A stretch of 64,000 nt of DNA from assembly GCF_001038625.1 (NCBI RefSeq), contig NZ_CP011803.1:4526001-4590000 (forward strand). The letters run 5' to 3'. The notes beneath the pieces were generated by a model that made no database searches, was not told the DNA's origin, and saw only the letters and a list, made by a program, of their open reading frames with translations. This DNA comes from Clostridium carboxidivorans P7. GTDB taxonomy: Bacteria; Bacillota; Clostridia; Clostridiales; Clostridiaceae. The translations under genes and the position numbers were made by a program. Shown here piece by piece: positions 19,952 through 29,413 of the stretch (position 1 is the stretch's first letter; every line of letters starts with the position of its first letter).

Positions 19952-20500
19952 TTAAAATTCTCTTAATTGAAAAGTTTTTATTACCATATCTTTTTTATTA
20001 TTTATAGGCTTCCAAAGTTCTATTCTATCTATCATTCCCATCCTTTGGAAGTTCAAGTTTTTAGTACTTTCACACGCTGTAACATATTCCTTGCTACTCC
20101 ATTGTCTTGATGCAAAATTGGTATTAGCTAGTGCTACATGTAAGTCCCAGTTATCTATATTTTCTCTAACATCAAATCCATGCAGCTTTAAACTTTCATT
20201 TACCTGTCTTGCAATTCTAATAATATAACCCTTATTTTCTATTTTTAAATTAACAGACTTATATGGAGGGTCAAAACATATAGCTCCATTTATCTTTACT
20301 TTAAACTTTTTATAAGGTTTTAATATATCTCCGACTATTTTATTTAACTTTTCAATATCCGGATCCCCTATAACTTCTAATGTTATATGTAAAACAGGCA
20401 TATTCTTGTATAATTTGTACTTTCTACATATATTTTTTTGTATTTCTTCAATAGAAGAATAAGAATCCTTGTTGAATAGCGCCACTAAGTAATATTTCAT
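19952..20500 (-). CDS. 2H phosphoesterase superfamily protein (2'-5' RNA ligase/LigT-like)
   Basis: 182 residues. Two histidine motifs fit the 2H fold: VLHITLEV near residue 38 (H-x-T) and WDLHVALAN near residue 122 (H-x-A, where the usual second Ser/Thr is Ala). Family members cut or join 2'-5' or cyclic phosphodiester bonds in RNA or small nucleotides. Substrate unknown. Monocistronic with its own terminator. Confidence 0.7.
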   Translation of the reverse strand: MKYYLVALFNKDSYSSIEEIQKNICRKYKLYKNMPVLHITLEVIGDPDIEKLNKIVGDILKPYKKFKVKINGAICFDPPYKSVNLKIENKGYIIRIARQVNESLKLHGFDVRENIDNWDLHVALANTNFASRQWSSKEYVTACESTKNLNFQRMGMIDRIELWKPINNKKDMVIKTFQLREF

Positions 20501-20757
20501 ATTTGTTCAATCCCCCAAATTAATCTTAATAAAATAGTATAAAATGTGATTTTTTGATATAAATATAATCTATATTTTTAATAATATAATGTTTTCTCAA
20601 CTTTTTCAATTAAATTACATAAAACATCCTCTTCACATTTTTAAAATTAATGTTAAAATATTATAGAATTATGTTATAATAAACTTTGTGTAGTAATATG
20701 AATTTAAGATTTTTAATTTAATATAAATTTTATTAATATGATAAGGATGGATCGGGA

Positions 20758-22020
20758 ATGGATAAATTGGTAATTAACGGAGGAAAACCTCTTTTTGGTT
20801 CTATAGAAATAAATGGTGCTAAGAACGCTGCTGTGGCAATACTTCCTGCTGCTATACTAGCAAGTAAAAATGTTTGTAATATAGATAATATACCTAACAT
20901 TGAAGATGTTCACTGTTTAGAAAGAATAATTGAAAGCTTAGGTTGTAAAATAGAAGTAGGAAAAAATTCAGTTGTTATAGATAGCACTACTATAAATAAT
21001 GTAAATGCTAATACTGAAGACGTAAGAAAAATGAGAGCTTCTTATTATCTTATAGGTGCTCTTTTAGGTAGATTTAAAAAAGCCAGAGTAGAACTTCCTG
21101 GAGGATGTCCTATTGGAGTTAGACCTATTGATCAACATATAAAGGGTTTTGAAGCTTTAGGTGCTAAAGTAGATATAACACATGGCTGTGTTGTAGTAGA
21201 AGCTGATCGATTAATAGGAACTAATATTTTCTTTGATGTAGTTAGCGTAGGAGCTACTATAAATGTCATGCTTGCAGCAACTCTTGCTGAAGGTGTAACT
21301 ACTTTAGAAAATGTAGCAAAAGAACCTCACATTGTAGATGTAGCAAACTTTTTAAATAGTATGGGTGCTAATATAAAAGGTGCAGGTACTGATGTAATAA
21401 GAGTTGTAGGTGTAAAAGAACTTCAAGGATGCTCCTACAGTGTAATACCTGATCAAATAGAAGCTGGAACTTATATGATTGCTGCTGCTTCATGTGGTGG
21501 TGAAGTTCGCTTAGAAAATATTATACCAAAACATTTAGAATCTATTTCAGCAAAGCTCATAGAATCAGGTACTGAAATAATTGAAGATGGTGACTGTATT
21601 ACTGTAAAATCTAACGGAAAGCTTAAGGGAGTAAACATAAAAACTCAACCTTACCCAGGATTTCCAACAGATGTACAACAACCTATGAGTACTCTATTAA
21701 CAGTGGCTAAAGGTAGAAGCATTATATCTGAAAGCATATGGGAAAGTAGATTCAAGCATGTTGATGAACTAAAAAAAATGGGTGCCAATATAAAAGTAGA
21801 AGGTAGAACTGCCATAATAGATGGTGTTGATAAACTTACAGGAGCAGTAGTTAAAGCAACTGATTTAAGGGCAGGTGCTGCCATGGTTATTGCTGGTCTT
21901 ATTGCTGATGGAGTTACCGAAGTTTTAAGTATTGAACATATTGATAGAGGTTACCCAAATATTGAAGATAAATTCAAGGCTCTAGGTGCAGATATAAAAA
22001 GAGTTAGTTGCTCAGAATAG
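20758..22020 (+). CDS. murA: UDP-N-acetylglucosamine 1-carboxyvinyltransferase
   Basis: 420 residues. The substrate loop [14 protein letters not shown] carries the catalytic Lys22-equivalent, and [13 protein letters not shown] holds the active-site cysteine that fosfomycin alkylates. It transfers enolpyruvate from PEP to UDP-GlcNAc, the first committed step of peptidoglycan synthesis. Clostridia often have two murA copies; only this one is in view. The 257-nt upstream gap is AT-rich; SD GGATGGA. Confidence 0.95.
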   Translation: MDKLVINGGKPLFGSIEINGAKNAAVAILPAAILASKNVCNIDNIPNIEDVHCLERIIESLGCKIEVGKNSVVIDSTTINNVNANTEDVRKMRASYYLIGALLGRFKKARVELPGGCPIGVRPIDQHIKGFEALGAKVDITHGCVVVEADRLIGTNIFFDVVSVGATINVMLAATLAEGVTTLENVAKEPHIVDVANFLNSMGANIKGAGTDVIRVVGVKELQGCSYSVIPDQIEAGTYMIAAASCGGEVRLENIIPKHLESISAKLIESGTEIIEDGDCITVKSNGKLKGVNIKTQPYPGFPTDVQQPMSTLLTVAKGRSIISESIWESRFKHVDELKKMGANIKVEGRTAIIDGVDKLTGAVVKATDLRAGAAMVIAGLIADGVTEVLSIEHIDRGYPNIEDKFKALGADIKRVSCSE

Positions 22021-22046
22021 TATTAATTTAAGATAGGAGAATTATT

Positions 22047-22832
22047 ATGATTTTCTGTCCTTTGTATAGTGGCAGTAGTGGAAATAGTATATTTGTATCT
22101 TCTAATAACGCTAAAGTTTTAGTAGATGCAGGACTTCCAGGAAAAAGCATAGAAAAAGCACTTGAGCGTATTGGAGAAAATCCTACTGACATTGATGGCA
22201 TATTTGTTACTCATGAACATATAGATCATACAAAGGGAGTAGGTGTATTATCTAGAAAATATGATATACCTATATACACAAATGCTCCTACATGGGATTC
22301 TATGTCGAAAACCATTGGTAAGATAAAAGATAAAAATATTAAAGTATTACAAAGCAATTGCATAAGCATCAAAGATATGGATATAACTAGTTATAAAATA
22401 TCTCATGATGCAGCAGCTCCTTCTGGATATTCTCTGAGTTGTGAAGATAAAAAAGCTTGTATAGCAACTGATTTAGGATTTTTTTCTACAGAAATTCGCA
22501 AAACTTTAGAGGATGCAGATGTAGTTCTATTAGAAAGTAATCATGATGTTGAAATGTTAAAATTCGGTCCTTATCCTTATAATTTAAAGAAGCGAATTTT
22601 AAGCAATATAGGCCATTTATCTAATGATGATTGTGGCAAAGCTATTGTTAATATAGTAAATAGTAAATTTAAGAAAATTATTTTAGGACACTTAAGTAAA
22701 ACAAATAATTACCCTGAACTTGCATATCAAACAGTATTAAATATACTAAATGAAGCTAAAATTGATTTGGATAAAGATTTAACTGTTTCTGTAGCTAAAA
22801 GGGATATGCCTAGTAATTATATAGAATTTTAA
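22047..22832 (+). CDS. MBL-fold metallohydrolase, YycJ/WalJ family
   Basis: 261 residues. The metal-binding motif is THEHIDHTKGV, with SGSSGNSIFV at the N-terminus and GHLS near the C-terminus, all typical of YycJ. In Bacillus YycJ lies in the walRK operon and is a DNA exonuclease linked to mismatch repair and wall stress. Here it follows murA by 26 nt and precedes the GerMN lipoprotein by 7 nt, so it is likely in one operon with them. Confidence 0.88.
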   Translation: MIFCPLYSGSSGNSIFVSSNNAKVLVDAGLPGKSIEKALERIGENPTDIDGIFVTHEHIDHTKGVGVLSRKYDIPIYTNAPTWDSMSKTIGKIKDKNIKVLQSNCISIKDMDITSYKISHDAAAPSGYSLSCEDKKACIATDLGFFSTEIRKTLEDADVVLLESNHDVEMLKFGPYPYNLKKRILSNIGHLSNDDCGKAIVNIVNSKFKKIILGHLSKTNNYPELAYQTVLNILNEAKIDLDKDLTVSVAKRDMPSNYIEF

Positions 22833-22839
22833 TAAAAAG

Positions 22840-23403
22840 GTGAGGGATATGAAAAAAACTCTTTCGATAGTCATATGTTCCATAACTATATTTTCTATGG
22901 TAGGCTTAACAGGGTGTAAAAACAAGGACACTATAAGTTCTGGTGATAAAGAAAAGCAAATTGCTCTATCAAAGGAAAAGGAAAATGCTTTGGATTTAAA
23001 TATATATTTTGGATCTTCTAATAATTCTACTGATTTATCTAAAGAACAACGCGTTATAAAAAAAGATGAATTATTAGGCGAAACCATTATTAATGAGATT
23101 ATAAAAGGTCCAGGTGTAAAAAGTAATTTAAACCCGGTTTTACCTAAAGATACAAAGCTTTTAAGTTTTTCCATTAAAGACAATACTGCTTATGTAAATT
23201 TTAGTAAAGAGGCAAATATATCTATGAATGCATATAAAGAAGAAACTTGCTTAAAAAGCATCATTTTTTCTTTAACTGAATTGCCTTCAATACAAAAAGT
23301 TAAAATTTTTATAGACAACAAGGATACTAATATATGGGGAAATAATTTTAACTTAACATCCCCACTTGGAAAAGATACTATATCAAATACTAAGAAAAAG
23401 TAA
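22840..23403 (+). CDS. GerMN-domain lipoprotein
   Basis: 187 residues. A signal peptide ends in lipobox LTGC (Cys26). The C-terminal part (residues 55-175) has the GerMN pattern: LNIYFGSSNNSTDLSKEQR, LLGETIINEIIKGP, VNFSKE. GerM takes part in sporulation and germination in Bacillus; this short single-domain form is common in clostridia. Likely co-transcribed with murA and the MBL gene. Confidence 0.85.
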   Translation: MRDMKKTLSIVICSITIFSMVGLTGCKNKDTISSGDKEKQIALSKEKENALDLNIYFGSSNNSTDLSKEQRVIKKDELLGETIINEIIKGPGVKSNLNPVLPKDTKLLSFSIKDNTAYVNFSKEANISMNAYKEETCLKSIIFSLTELPSIQKVKIFIDNKDTNIWGNNFNLTSPLGKDTISNTKKK

Positions 23404-23519
23404 ATTATAATAAAAAGTGGTATAAAAAGATTATTGAAAAATATTAGGTTTTTTATTATAATATTTGAAGTAGTATGCATTTTTAAGTTAGTAATATATT
23501 TTCAAAAGGAGATAAAACT

Positions 23520-24023
23520 ATGAGTTTGTATAAAAGTTGGACAGATATGGTTGTAGATTTTGTTAAAACTAGAGGAGAAGCTGCATTCTGGAAAGAATAT
23601 GGTTCTATTGAACAAAGCATTTATACAAAAGTTTTGGCAGAACATAATCATACTATAAACGGAAGCATTAAAGATTTGGCAGATAAATTTGAAACTTCAA
23701 CAATATTTTTTATGGGTTTTCTAGATGGAATTAATGACAGCCTTGTTGAGTCTTTTGATCTTGATACTCTAGAAGAGGATTCTAACATTGACGTAAAAAT
23801 AGATTTTGAAAAATTATATTTTAATATGTTAGATGCTAAAGCTGATTATCTTTACACTCTTCCTCAATGGGAATCTATATTCTCTAAAGAAAAGAGAAAA
23901 GAAATACATAAAGATTGGGCTAACTCTAAAACTGTAGTAAACAAAAACAAAGTAGGAAGAAATGACCCATGTCCATGTGGCAGTGGAAAGAAATATAAAC
24001 ACTGCTGTGGAAAAAATGCTTAG
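23520..24023 (+). CDS. SEC-C zinc-motif protein of unknown role
   Basis: 167 residues. The N-terminal 130 residues are acidic and helical ([19 protein letters not shown]). The C-terminus is a SEC-C zinc finger, [18 protein letters not shown], as on SecA tails and many small proteins. I cannot assign a function. SD AAAGGAG precedes the ATG. A terminator-like CCCTACACTTCAGTGTAAGG hairpin region with TTTTTT follows the stop. Confidence 0.75.
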   Translation: MSLYKSWTDMVVDFVKTRGEAAFWKEYGSIEQSIYTKVLAEHNHTINGSIKDLADKFETSTIFFMGFLDGINDSLVESFDLDTLEEDSNIDVKIDFEKLYFNMLDAKADYLYTLPQWESIFSKEKRKEIHKDWANSKTVVNKNKVGRNDPCPCGSGKKYKHCCGKNA

Positions 24024-24027
24024 TTTG

Positions 24028-24068
24028 AAATTAAATCCCTACACTTCAGTGTAAGGATTTTTTTCTTT
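24028..24068 (+). terminator. Probable terminator
   Basis: AAATCCCTACACT / AGTGTAAGGATTTTTTT after the SEC-C gene forms a hairpin with a T-run. Confidence 0.72.
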
Positions 24069-24107
24069 GTTAAAATATACTATATATAATGATTAGGAGA
24101 TTTTATA

Positions 24108-24587
24108 ATGAATATATCCATAATATGCGTTGGTAAGCTTAAAGAAAAGTACTTAAAGGAAGCTATAAATGAATACTCTAAACGTTTAAGCAGATATTGT
24201 AAATTAGATATAATAGAAGTTCCTGATGAAAAGACACCTGATAATGCTTCTGAAAAAGAAGAACTTCAAATAAAAGACAAAGAAGGCTTAAGTATTCTAA
24301 AACACATAAAAAGTAATATGTTTGTTACTGCTTTAGACCTAAAAGGTTCCATGCTTTCCTCTGAACAATTAGCGTCTTTTATAAAAGATGCTGGTATTAA
24401 TGGAAATAGTAACTTAGCTTTTATAATTGGTGGTTCCCTTGGCCTTTCAAGTCAAGTATTATCACGAGCTGATTTTAAGCTTTGTTTTTCTAAAATGACA
24501 TTTCCTCATCAACTCATGAGGGTAATTTTATTAGAACAAATATACAGAGGGTATAGAATCATTAGTGGTGAACCATACCATAAGTAG
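24108..24587 (+). CDS. rlmH: 23S rRNA pseudouridine-1915 N3-methyltransferase
   Basis: 159 residues, exactly the family length. SPOUT knot features are present: [15 protein letters not shown], and the C-terminal [28 protein letters not shown], which is diagnostic. It methylates the pseudouridine at 1915 in 23S rRNA of assembled ribosomes. Convergent with the parM cassette. Confidence 0.96.
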   Translation: MNISIICVGKLKEKYLKEAINEYSKRLSRYCKLDIIEVPDEKTPDNASEKEELQIKDKEGLSILKHIKSNMFVTALDLKGSMLSSEQLASFIKDAGINGNSNLAFIIGGSLGLSSQVLSRADFKLCFSKMTFPHQLMRVILLEQIYRGYRIISGEPYHK

Positions 24588-24612
24588 TATTTAACTTTTT
24601 ATTTGAATTCTT

Positions 24613-24972
24613 CTAATCCTCCTCAATAGGTATATCATCTAAATCACTTTCTAAAGTACTTATGTTTGTTTTTATTTCGTTTATAATTGTTTTCTTATTT
24701 TCTACATCGTTTTGAGTTTCTGCTAATCCAAGTGTCACAGTACTATTAGCTTGAATGAACTTTTTCAGTCTGTCATCTATTAACTTTTTTATAGATTCTA
24801 AATTATTGTTCCCAATAGAATCCTTATATTTTTCATAAAATCTTATAGACTCACAAATATAATCAGTTGCTACAAAGCTTTCATTATTAAGCTTTTTATT
24901 TTCTAGTAACCTCCTTATATCCATGTTTTTCTTAGAAAATGTGAGTACCAATGATCCAGGTCGTTTTGCCAT
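24613..24972 (-). CDS. ParR-like small DNA-binding partner of ParM (hypothetical)
   Basis: 119 residues. The N-terminus GSLVLTFSKKNMDIRRLLENKK followed by ESFVATDYICESIRFYEKY fits a ribbon-helix-helix layout: one strand, two helices. The C-terminal half is helical and ends in an acidic tail (ESDLDDIPIEED). The gene starts 22 nt after parM on the same strand, the usual position of the ParR adaptor that links the centromere to ParM filaments. Family assignment is by context and layout, not by a strong motif. Confidence 0.6.
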   Translation of the reverse strand: MAKRPGSLVLTFSKKNMDIRRLLENKKLNNESFVATDYICESIRFYEKYKDSIGNNNLESIKKLIDDRLKKFIQANSTVTLGLAETQNDVENKKTIINEIKTNISTLESDLDDIPIEED

Positions 24973-24994
24973 AATATATCCCCCCTATTATTCC

Positions 24995-25975
24995 CTAGGT
25001 AATATATTTCTTATATGCCACTTTATATAAACCCTCTACAGTTGACCATTGTGGATCAGCTGTTATGAATGAATTAGGAATTTTCTTTGTTATAGCTTCA
25101 ACTAACTTTTGGGTAGTACCACCTATAAATACTAAGCCATCTAATTCTTCAATACGAAACCCATGCCTGCTAATCTGATCACAAGCTTCATCAAAAAACC
25201 GATTCTTGCTCTCCTCAATAACCTCCTGACTTTCCTTATCTATCTGTCCAAAGTTAGACATATAACCAACATTAAGTGCTCTTTCTGCCACCTCGAATTT
25301 AACTATATTGCCTCTCTTATAACCTGTTAAATCATCAGCTACATAATTGATTAATTTTATTGCACCAAACTCCTCCACAAAACGATCAGATGAAGGCGAC
25401 ATACAAATACCATCAGTATAAAGAGAAAATGTAAAATTTAATCCTCCAAAATCAACTACTCCTATTTTTTTGTTTTTAAATAAATGAGGAGATAAATAAA
25501 CTATTCCAGACCCCTCAGCCTTTATCATTACATTTGAAATTTCAAAGCTATAATCCTTATCATCTACATTTATTTCTATAATTCCGTTACCTTTTATGAA
25601 ATCTTTATATTCTTGTTTAGCCTTTTCAACCTTTAACACACTTATAGGACACGCAAGAACCATACTTATTTTGTTATCCTTAGTATCAGGTTCTAAAAAT
25701 TGAGTAATGGCTGTATAAGTGCATACTTTATGTATGAACAACGTTTTTGATGTTTCATAGCTTTTAGTTTCACCTTGTTCACCTACAATCAGTTCTTCAC
25801 CATTAAACACTACCTTATATGATTTTCCCTCTGCATCTATATATCCATTTTTTAGCTCGTATATCTTAGTTCTAATGTTCACCTTCTTTATATCAGAAGT
25901 TAACCCCTTAGAATTTCTGCCAATAGCCTTAACAGCATATTTTCCAGCATCTAATGCCATTATATATTCAGCCAT
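24995..25975 (-). CDS. parM: ParM/StbA-like actin-family ATPase (DNA segregation)
   Basis: 326 residues from the ATG at 25975, which has SD GAGGAG; an in-frame GTG at 25984 overlaps that SD. Actin-fold motifs: phosphate-1 loop LDAGKYAVKAIG at residue 7, phosphate-2 loop VVDFGGLNFTFSLY near 170, and adenosine loop LVFIGGTTQKL near 285. ParM polymers push plasmid copies apart. Here the gene sits between rlmH and asnS with no replication genes, so it is a chromosomal or domesticated plasmid cassette. Autoregulation by the downstream partner is likely, since repeats overlap the promoter. Confidence 0.85.
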   Translation of the reverse strand: MAEYIMALDAGKYAVKAIGRNSKGLTSDIKKVNIRTKIYELKNGYIDAEGKSYKVVFNGEELIVGEQGETKSYETSKTLFIHKVCTYTAITQFLEPDTKDNKISMVLACPISVLKVEKAKQEYKDFIKGNGIIEINVDDKDYSFEISNVMIKAEGSGIVYLSPHLFKNKKIGVVDFGGLNFTFSLYTDGICMSPSSDRFVEEFGAIKLINYVADDLTGYKRGNIVKFEVAERALNVGYMSNFGQIDKESQEVIEESKNRFFDEACDQISRHGFRIEELDGLVFIGGTTQKLVEAITKKIPNSFITADPQWSTVEGLYKVAYKKYIT

Positions 25976-26001
25976 TTTGATCACTCCTCTAAATTATTTT
26001 C

Positions 26002-26117
26002 GTATCTACATTGTACTCTAAATGTAGGTGCAAATCAATTACTTTTTATACAAATATTGTAAAAATATATTTTCATAATCTTATTTTGTAGATACACTAT
26101 ATCTACACTATAGATAC
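26002..26117. repeat. Phased TATCTA/TAGATA repeats, candidate centromere (parC) and operator
   Basis: GTATCTACA at 26002-26010, TGTAGATAC at 26087-26095, ATATCTACA at 26099-26107 and TATAGATAC at 26109-26117. The last three form TAGATA-CACTA-TATCTA-CACTA-TAGATA, alternating 6-nt half-sites at an 11-nt period, close to one helix turn. Such arrays are bound by ribbon-helix-helix ParR proteins. No gene lies in 25985-26762. Confidence 0.6.
26010..26038 (-). promoter_or_regulatory. Promoter of the parM cassette
   Basis: Minus strand: TTGATT (26033-26038), 17-nt spacer, TACAAT (26010-26015). The -10 element touches a GTATCTACA repeat. Confidence 0.6.
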
Positions 26118-26395
26118 AATTACGTAAATCCATGTAATTTAACTACTTATATTTATACCTTAATCCACTTAATAGCCAATTCCTCTGTTCTATGATATAC
26201 TAACCTTGAAAAAGAAAATTAATATTTACAAGGCAATAATACTACATATATTTTTGAAACTATGTATTTTAATAAAAAAGTAAAAATCACTTTATTTAAA
26301 GCATATTATAATACCCACTGGCAATAATAGAAATTAAAGGAATATACTATAGCCTTTAGACCTATATATTGGTTTAAGTATCTATAATATAAACG

Positions 26396-26424
26396 TTGAC
26401 ATATAATTGTATAGATATTATAAT
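26396..26424 (+). promoter_or_regulatory. Promoter of asnS leader
   Basis: TTGACA (26396-26401), 17-nt spacer, TATAAT (26419-26424): near-consensus sigma-A promoter. Confidence 0.85.
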
Positions 26425-26431
26425 TTTAGAA

Positions 26432-26708
26432 TAAAGTGTATAATAAAAAGTAATGACGAGACTAGCAAATGTAACCTTTATTTTTAGCCGTTTATTAAGT
26501 TAAATCATAAATATTTAGTTTACATTTAATAACAACCTTAAGTTTCTGATCTAACTCCTCATTGGATAGTAGGCTTAGAAGTAGTCAATGCCTTACTACT
26601 GGTAAGTAAAGAAATTTTCTTTACTGTTTAAGTTAGTCATTTTTGACAAATTAGGTGTTACTGCTAAATTAAAGCCTTTCGTCCCTTTATGGATGGAAGG
26701 TTTTTTAC
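26432..26708 (+). promoter_or_regulatory. T-box riboswitch upstream of asnS
   Basis: A ~330-nt leader follows the promoter. AACAAC near 26530 can supply an AAC (Asn) specifier opposite paired segments CAAATGTAA / TTTACATTT. A T-box-like element AGGTGTTACTGCTA lies at 26653-26666, weaker than the usual GGGTGGTACCGCG. It is followed by a 14-bp hairpin (AAGCCTTTCGTCC / GGATGGAAGG) with TTTTTT, typical of T-box terminators. Uncharged tRNA-Asn would favour read-through into asnS. Confidence 0.65.
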
Positions 26709-26762
26709 ATGTATTTATTTAAATAATAATTAAATTTTATATTTTTAGGAGGAATTTAATTT

Positions 26763-28154
26763 ATGAAAATAACATTAGTAAAATCCTTATATAGGGAAAC
26801 TGAAAATTTTTCCAATAAACCTGTAAAAATATCTGGTTGGGTACGAACCGTAAGAGATTCTAAATCATTTGGTTTTATAGAGATAAATGATGGATCATTT
26901 TTTAAGAACATCCAAGTAGTTTTTGACGACAGTCTTGAAAACTTTAAAGATGTAACAAAACTTGCTATTAGTTCTTCTTTGTCAGTTGAAGGCACTATAG
27001 TGCTTACACCTGGATCAAAACAACCTTTTGAAATGAAAGCTACTAAAATAACTGTAGAAGGAAAATCTTCTTCAGATTACCCATTACAAAAGAAAAGACA
27101 TTCACTTGAATATTTAAGAACTATAGCTCATTTAAGACCTAGAAGTAATACTTTTTCAGCAGTATTTAGAGTTCGTTCTGTAGCTGCATTTGCTGTTCAT
27201 AAGTTCTTTCAAGAAAAAGGTTTCGTATACGCTAATACACCATTAATAACTGGAAGCGACTGCGAAGGTGCTGGAGAAATGTTCAGATTAACCACTTTAG
27301 ATTTAGAAAACGTGCCAAAAGACGAAAATGGCAAAGTAGATTATTCAAAGGATTTCTTTGGAAAAGAGACAAATCTTACAGTAAGCGGCCAATTATCTGC
27401 AGAAACTTTTGCTCTTGCATTTAGAAATGTTTACACTTTCGGACCAACATTTAGAGCTGAAAATTCAAATACGGCAAGACATGCTGCTGAATTCTGGATG
27501 ATAGAACCTGAAATGGCCTTTGCAGAATTAAAGGATTATATGGACATAGCTGAAGACTTAGTTAAGTACATAATAAAATATGTGCTTGCAAATGCACCTG
27601 AGGAAATGGAGTTCTTCAACTCATTTATTGATAAGGGATTGTTTGATAGATTAGATAATGTTGCAAATTCAGACTTTGGTAGAATTTCATATACAGAAGC
27701 TGTAGACATATTGAAAAAATCTGGCCATGAATTCCAATACCCAGTAGAATGGGGAATTGACCTTCAAACTGAACATGAAAGATATTTAACTGAAAAAGTA
27801 TTTAAGAAGCCTATATTTGTAACAGATTATCCAAAGGATATAAAGGCATTTTATATGAGAGCAAATGAGGATGGAAAAACAGTTGCTGCTGCTGACTTAC
27901 TTGTACCTGGTGTTGGTGAAATAGTAGGTGGAAGTCAAAGGGAAGAAAGATTAGATATATTAGAAAAGAGAATTGATGAAATGGGACTTAGCAAGGAAGA
28001 CTACTGGTGGTACCTTGAATTAAGAAAATATGGTGAAACAAAACACTCAGGCTTTGGTTTAGGATTTGAAAGAATTTTAATGTATATAACTGGAATGTCT
28101 AACATAAGAGATGTAATTCCATTCCCAAGAACAACAGGTTCTGCTGAGTTCTAA
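26763..28154 (+). CDS. asnS: Asparaginyl-tRNA synthetase
   Basis: 463 residues. The N-terminal OB-fold ([25 protein letters not shown]) binds the anticodon. Class II motifs follow: motif 2 [24 protein letters not shown] and motif 3 [15 protein letters not shown]. The ATG has SD AGGAGG. It is preceded by a T-box leader and followed 19 nt later by a small regulator gene. Confidence 0.96.
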   Translation: MKITLVKSLYRETENFSNKPVKISGWVRTVRDSKSFGFIEINDGSFFKNIQVVFDDSLENFKDVTKLAISSSLSVEGTIVLTPGSKQPFEMKATKITVEGKSSSDYPLQKKRHSLEYLRTIAHLRPRSNTFSAVFRVRSVAAFAVHKFFQEKGFVYANTPLITGSDCEGAGEMFRLTTLDLENVPKDENGKVDYSKDFFGKETNLTVSGQLSAETFALAFRNVYTFGPTFRAENSNTARHAAEFWMIEPEMAFAELKDYMDIAEDLVKYIIKYVLANAPEEMEFFNSFIDKGLFDRLDNVANSDFGRISYTEAVDILKKSGHEFQYPVEWGIDLQTEHERYLTEKVFKKPIFVTDYPKDIKAFYMRANEDGKTVAAADLLVPGVGEIVGGSQREERLDILEKRIDEMGLSKEDYWWYLELRKYGETKHSGFGLGFERILMYITGMSNIRDVIPFPRTTGSAEF

Positions 28155-28173
28155 TAAACTCGGAGGTAATAAC

Positions 28174-28419
28174 ATGGAAAAAAGGATTGGTGTTGTAGGC
28201 ATAGTTATAGAAGATCTTGAAAATGCATCAAAAGTTAATAGCATACTTCATTCTTTTGCAAACATAATTGTTGGAAGAATGGGAATTCCTTATAAGGAAA
28301 AGAACATATCAGTTATATCATTAATTGTTGATGGTACATCAGACAACATAAGTGCCATGACTGGGAAATTAGGTAAAATTGAAGGCGTTAATGTAAAATC
28401 TGCTATAACAAGGAAGTAA
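28174..28419 (+). CDS. TM1266-family putative [FeFe]-hydrogenase system regulator
   Basis: 81 residues beginning MEKRIGVVGIVIEDLENASKVNSIL, with IIVGRMGIPYKEKNISVISLIVDG. This is the compact ferredoxin-like (ACT/NikR C-domain-like) fold of the TM1266 family. Those proteins are usually found near HydE/HydF/HydG maturation genes, but none are in view. SD CGGAGG precedes the ATG, and the gene lies 19 nt after asnS, suggesting co-transcription. Confidence 0.78.
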   Translation: MEKRIGVVGIVIEDLENASKVNSILHSFANIIVGRMGIPYKEKNISVISLIVDGTSDNISAMTGKLGKIEGVNVKSAITRK

Positions 28420-28577
28420 CACTTCATTTTGGAGAAAAGCAAGATAATTCATTATTACTAAAATAACTAAGATACGATTTATTAAAGAACTAAAAGTTGA
28501 AATTTCCTTATGGAATTTATATCACTATCATGAAAGTATTGCTTAAATAAAATGAAATTTAATATACAATTAAGTTT

Positions 28578-28626
28578 AAAGAGAGAGTTTTCTGTATAAA
28601 TTAGACAGCTCTCTCTTTCATTTTAT
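28578..28626 (+). terminator. Terminator after asnS operon
   Basis: Arms AAAGAGAGAG / CTCTCTCTTT with an inner CTGT/ACAG stem and a following TTTTATTT. It lies ~160 nt beyond the regulator gene; the rest of 28420-28819 shows no gene or other clear signal. Confidence 0.8.
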
Positions 28627-28819
28627 TTGAATATTAAGTCTAATTATCCTAAAAAATCAAATTTTTTTAACAATTAAAAAAAAATTTCATGTAACCGTTT
28701 GCTGGTCATTTCAATATTTATTAATTTTCGATAGAATATATAAGTAGGAAGTATTTATCTAAAGGTAACTTAATGTTATTATACTTAATTATAAGGATAT
28801 GGAAAGGCGGCCTTATTAT

Positions 28820-29308
28820 ATGAATCTGGAAAAATTATTTCACTTACAACAAAATTTAAATGAACGTATAGAAAAAGAACATGAACTTGATCAAACTTCT
28901 TTGTTGTCCAAAAAAGTATTAGCACTTCAAGTAGAACTTGCAGAACTTGCTAATGAAACTAAATGTTTTAAATATTGGAGCTCTAAATCAGCCTCAAATC
29001 GAAACATTGTTTTAGAAGAATTTGTTGATTGTCTTCATTTTATACTAAGTCTAGGGTTGGAAAAAAGCTTTGAAAACATAAACAATATAGCTATTAAAGA
29101 CTCTCAATATGATATAGTTGCTCAATTTTTAAATCTGTATGTAGACATAAATGATTTTTTTATTTGTTCTTCTAAAGATAATTACATAACTTTATTTGAA
29201 GACTTTCTTGCTCTAGGAAAAAGCCTTGATTTTAACATAGAAGACATAGAAAATGCTTACCTTATTAAAAATTCTATTAATCACAAAAGACAGGATGAGG
29301 GATATTAA
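28820..29308 (+). CDS. dUTP diphosphatase, dimeric all-alpha type
   Basis: 162 residues from the preferred ATG at 28820 (MNLEKLFHLQQNLN), 8-10 nt after SD AAGGCGG; an in-frame ATG at 28799 lacks one. All-alpha NTP-pyrophosphatase motifs: LQVELAELANETKCFKYW and EEFVDCLHFILSLG supply the Mg-binding Glu/Asp residues, and the C-terminal NHKRQDEGY is typical of the dimeric dUTPase group. It removes dUTP to avoid uracil in DNA. Confidence 0.85.
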   Translation: MNLEKLFHLQQNLNERIEKEHELDQTSLLSKKVLALQVELAELANETKCFKYWSSKSASNRNIVLEEFVDCLHFILSLGLEKSFENINNIAIKDSQYDIVAQFLNLYVDINDFFICSSKDNYITLFEDFLALGKSLDFNIEDIENAYLIKNSINHKRQDEGY

Positions 29309-29320
29309 TATATCTCTACT

Positions 29321-29351
29321 AAGACCTATAAGTATTATAGGTCTTTTATTT
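29321..29351 (+). terminator. Terminator after dUTPase gene
   Basis: Arms AAGACCTATA / TATAGGTCTT followed by TTATTTT. Confidence 0.82.
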
Positions 29352-29390
29352 TAACCATAATTAATAATACTAATTAATTATGGTTAAAAT
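29348..29390. repeat. Perfect 18-bp inverted repeat upstream of the DMT gene
   Basis: ATTTTAACCATAATTAAT (29348-29365) and its exact complement (29373-29390) with a 7-nt centre AATACTA. No T-run follows on the + strand, so an operator or leader hairpin is more likely than a terminator. It ends only about 7 nt before the ribosome site of the DMT gene. Confidence 0.7.
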
Positions 29391-29413
29391 AATCTTAGGA
29401 TGGTGATTTTAAA

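Noticed and set aside
25985-26440. Possible CRISPR-like array in the parM upstream region
   Set aside because: Repeats are only 6-9 nt, alternate in orientation and lack uniform spacers.
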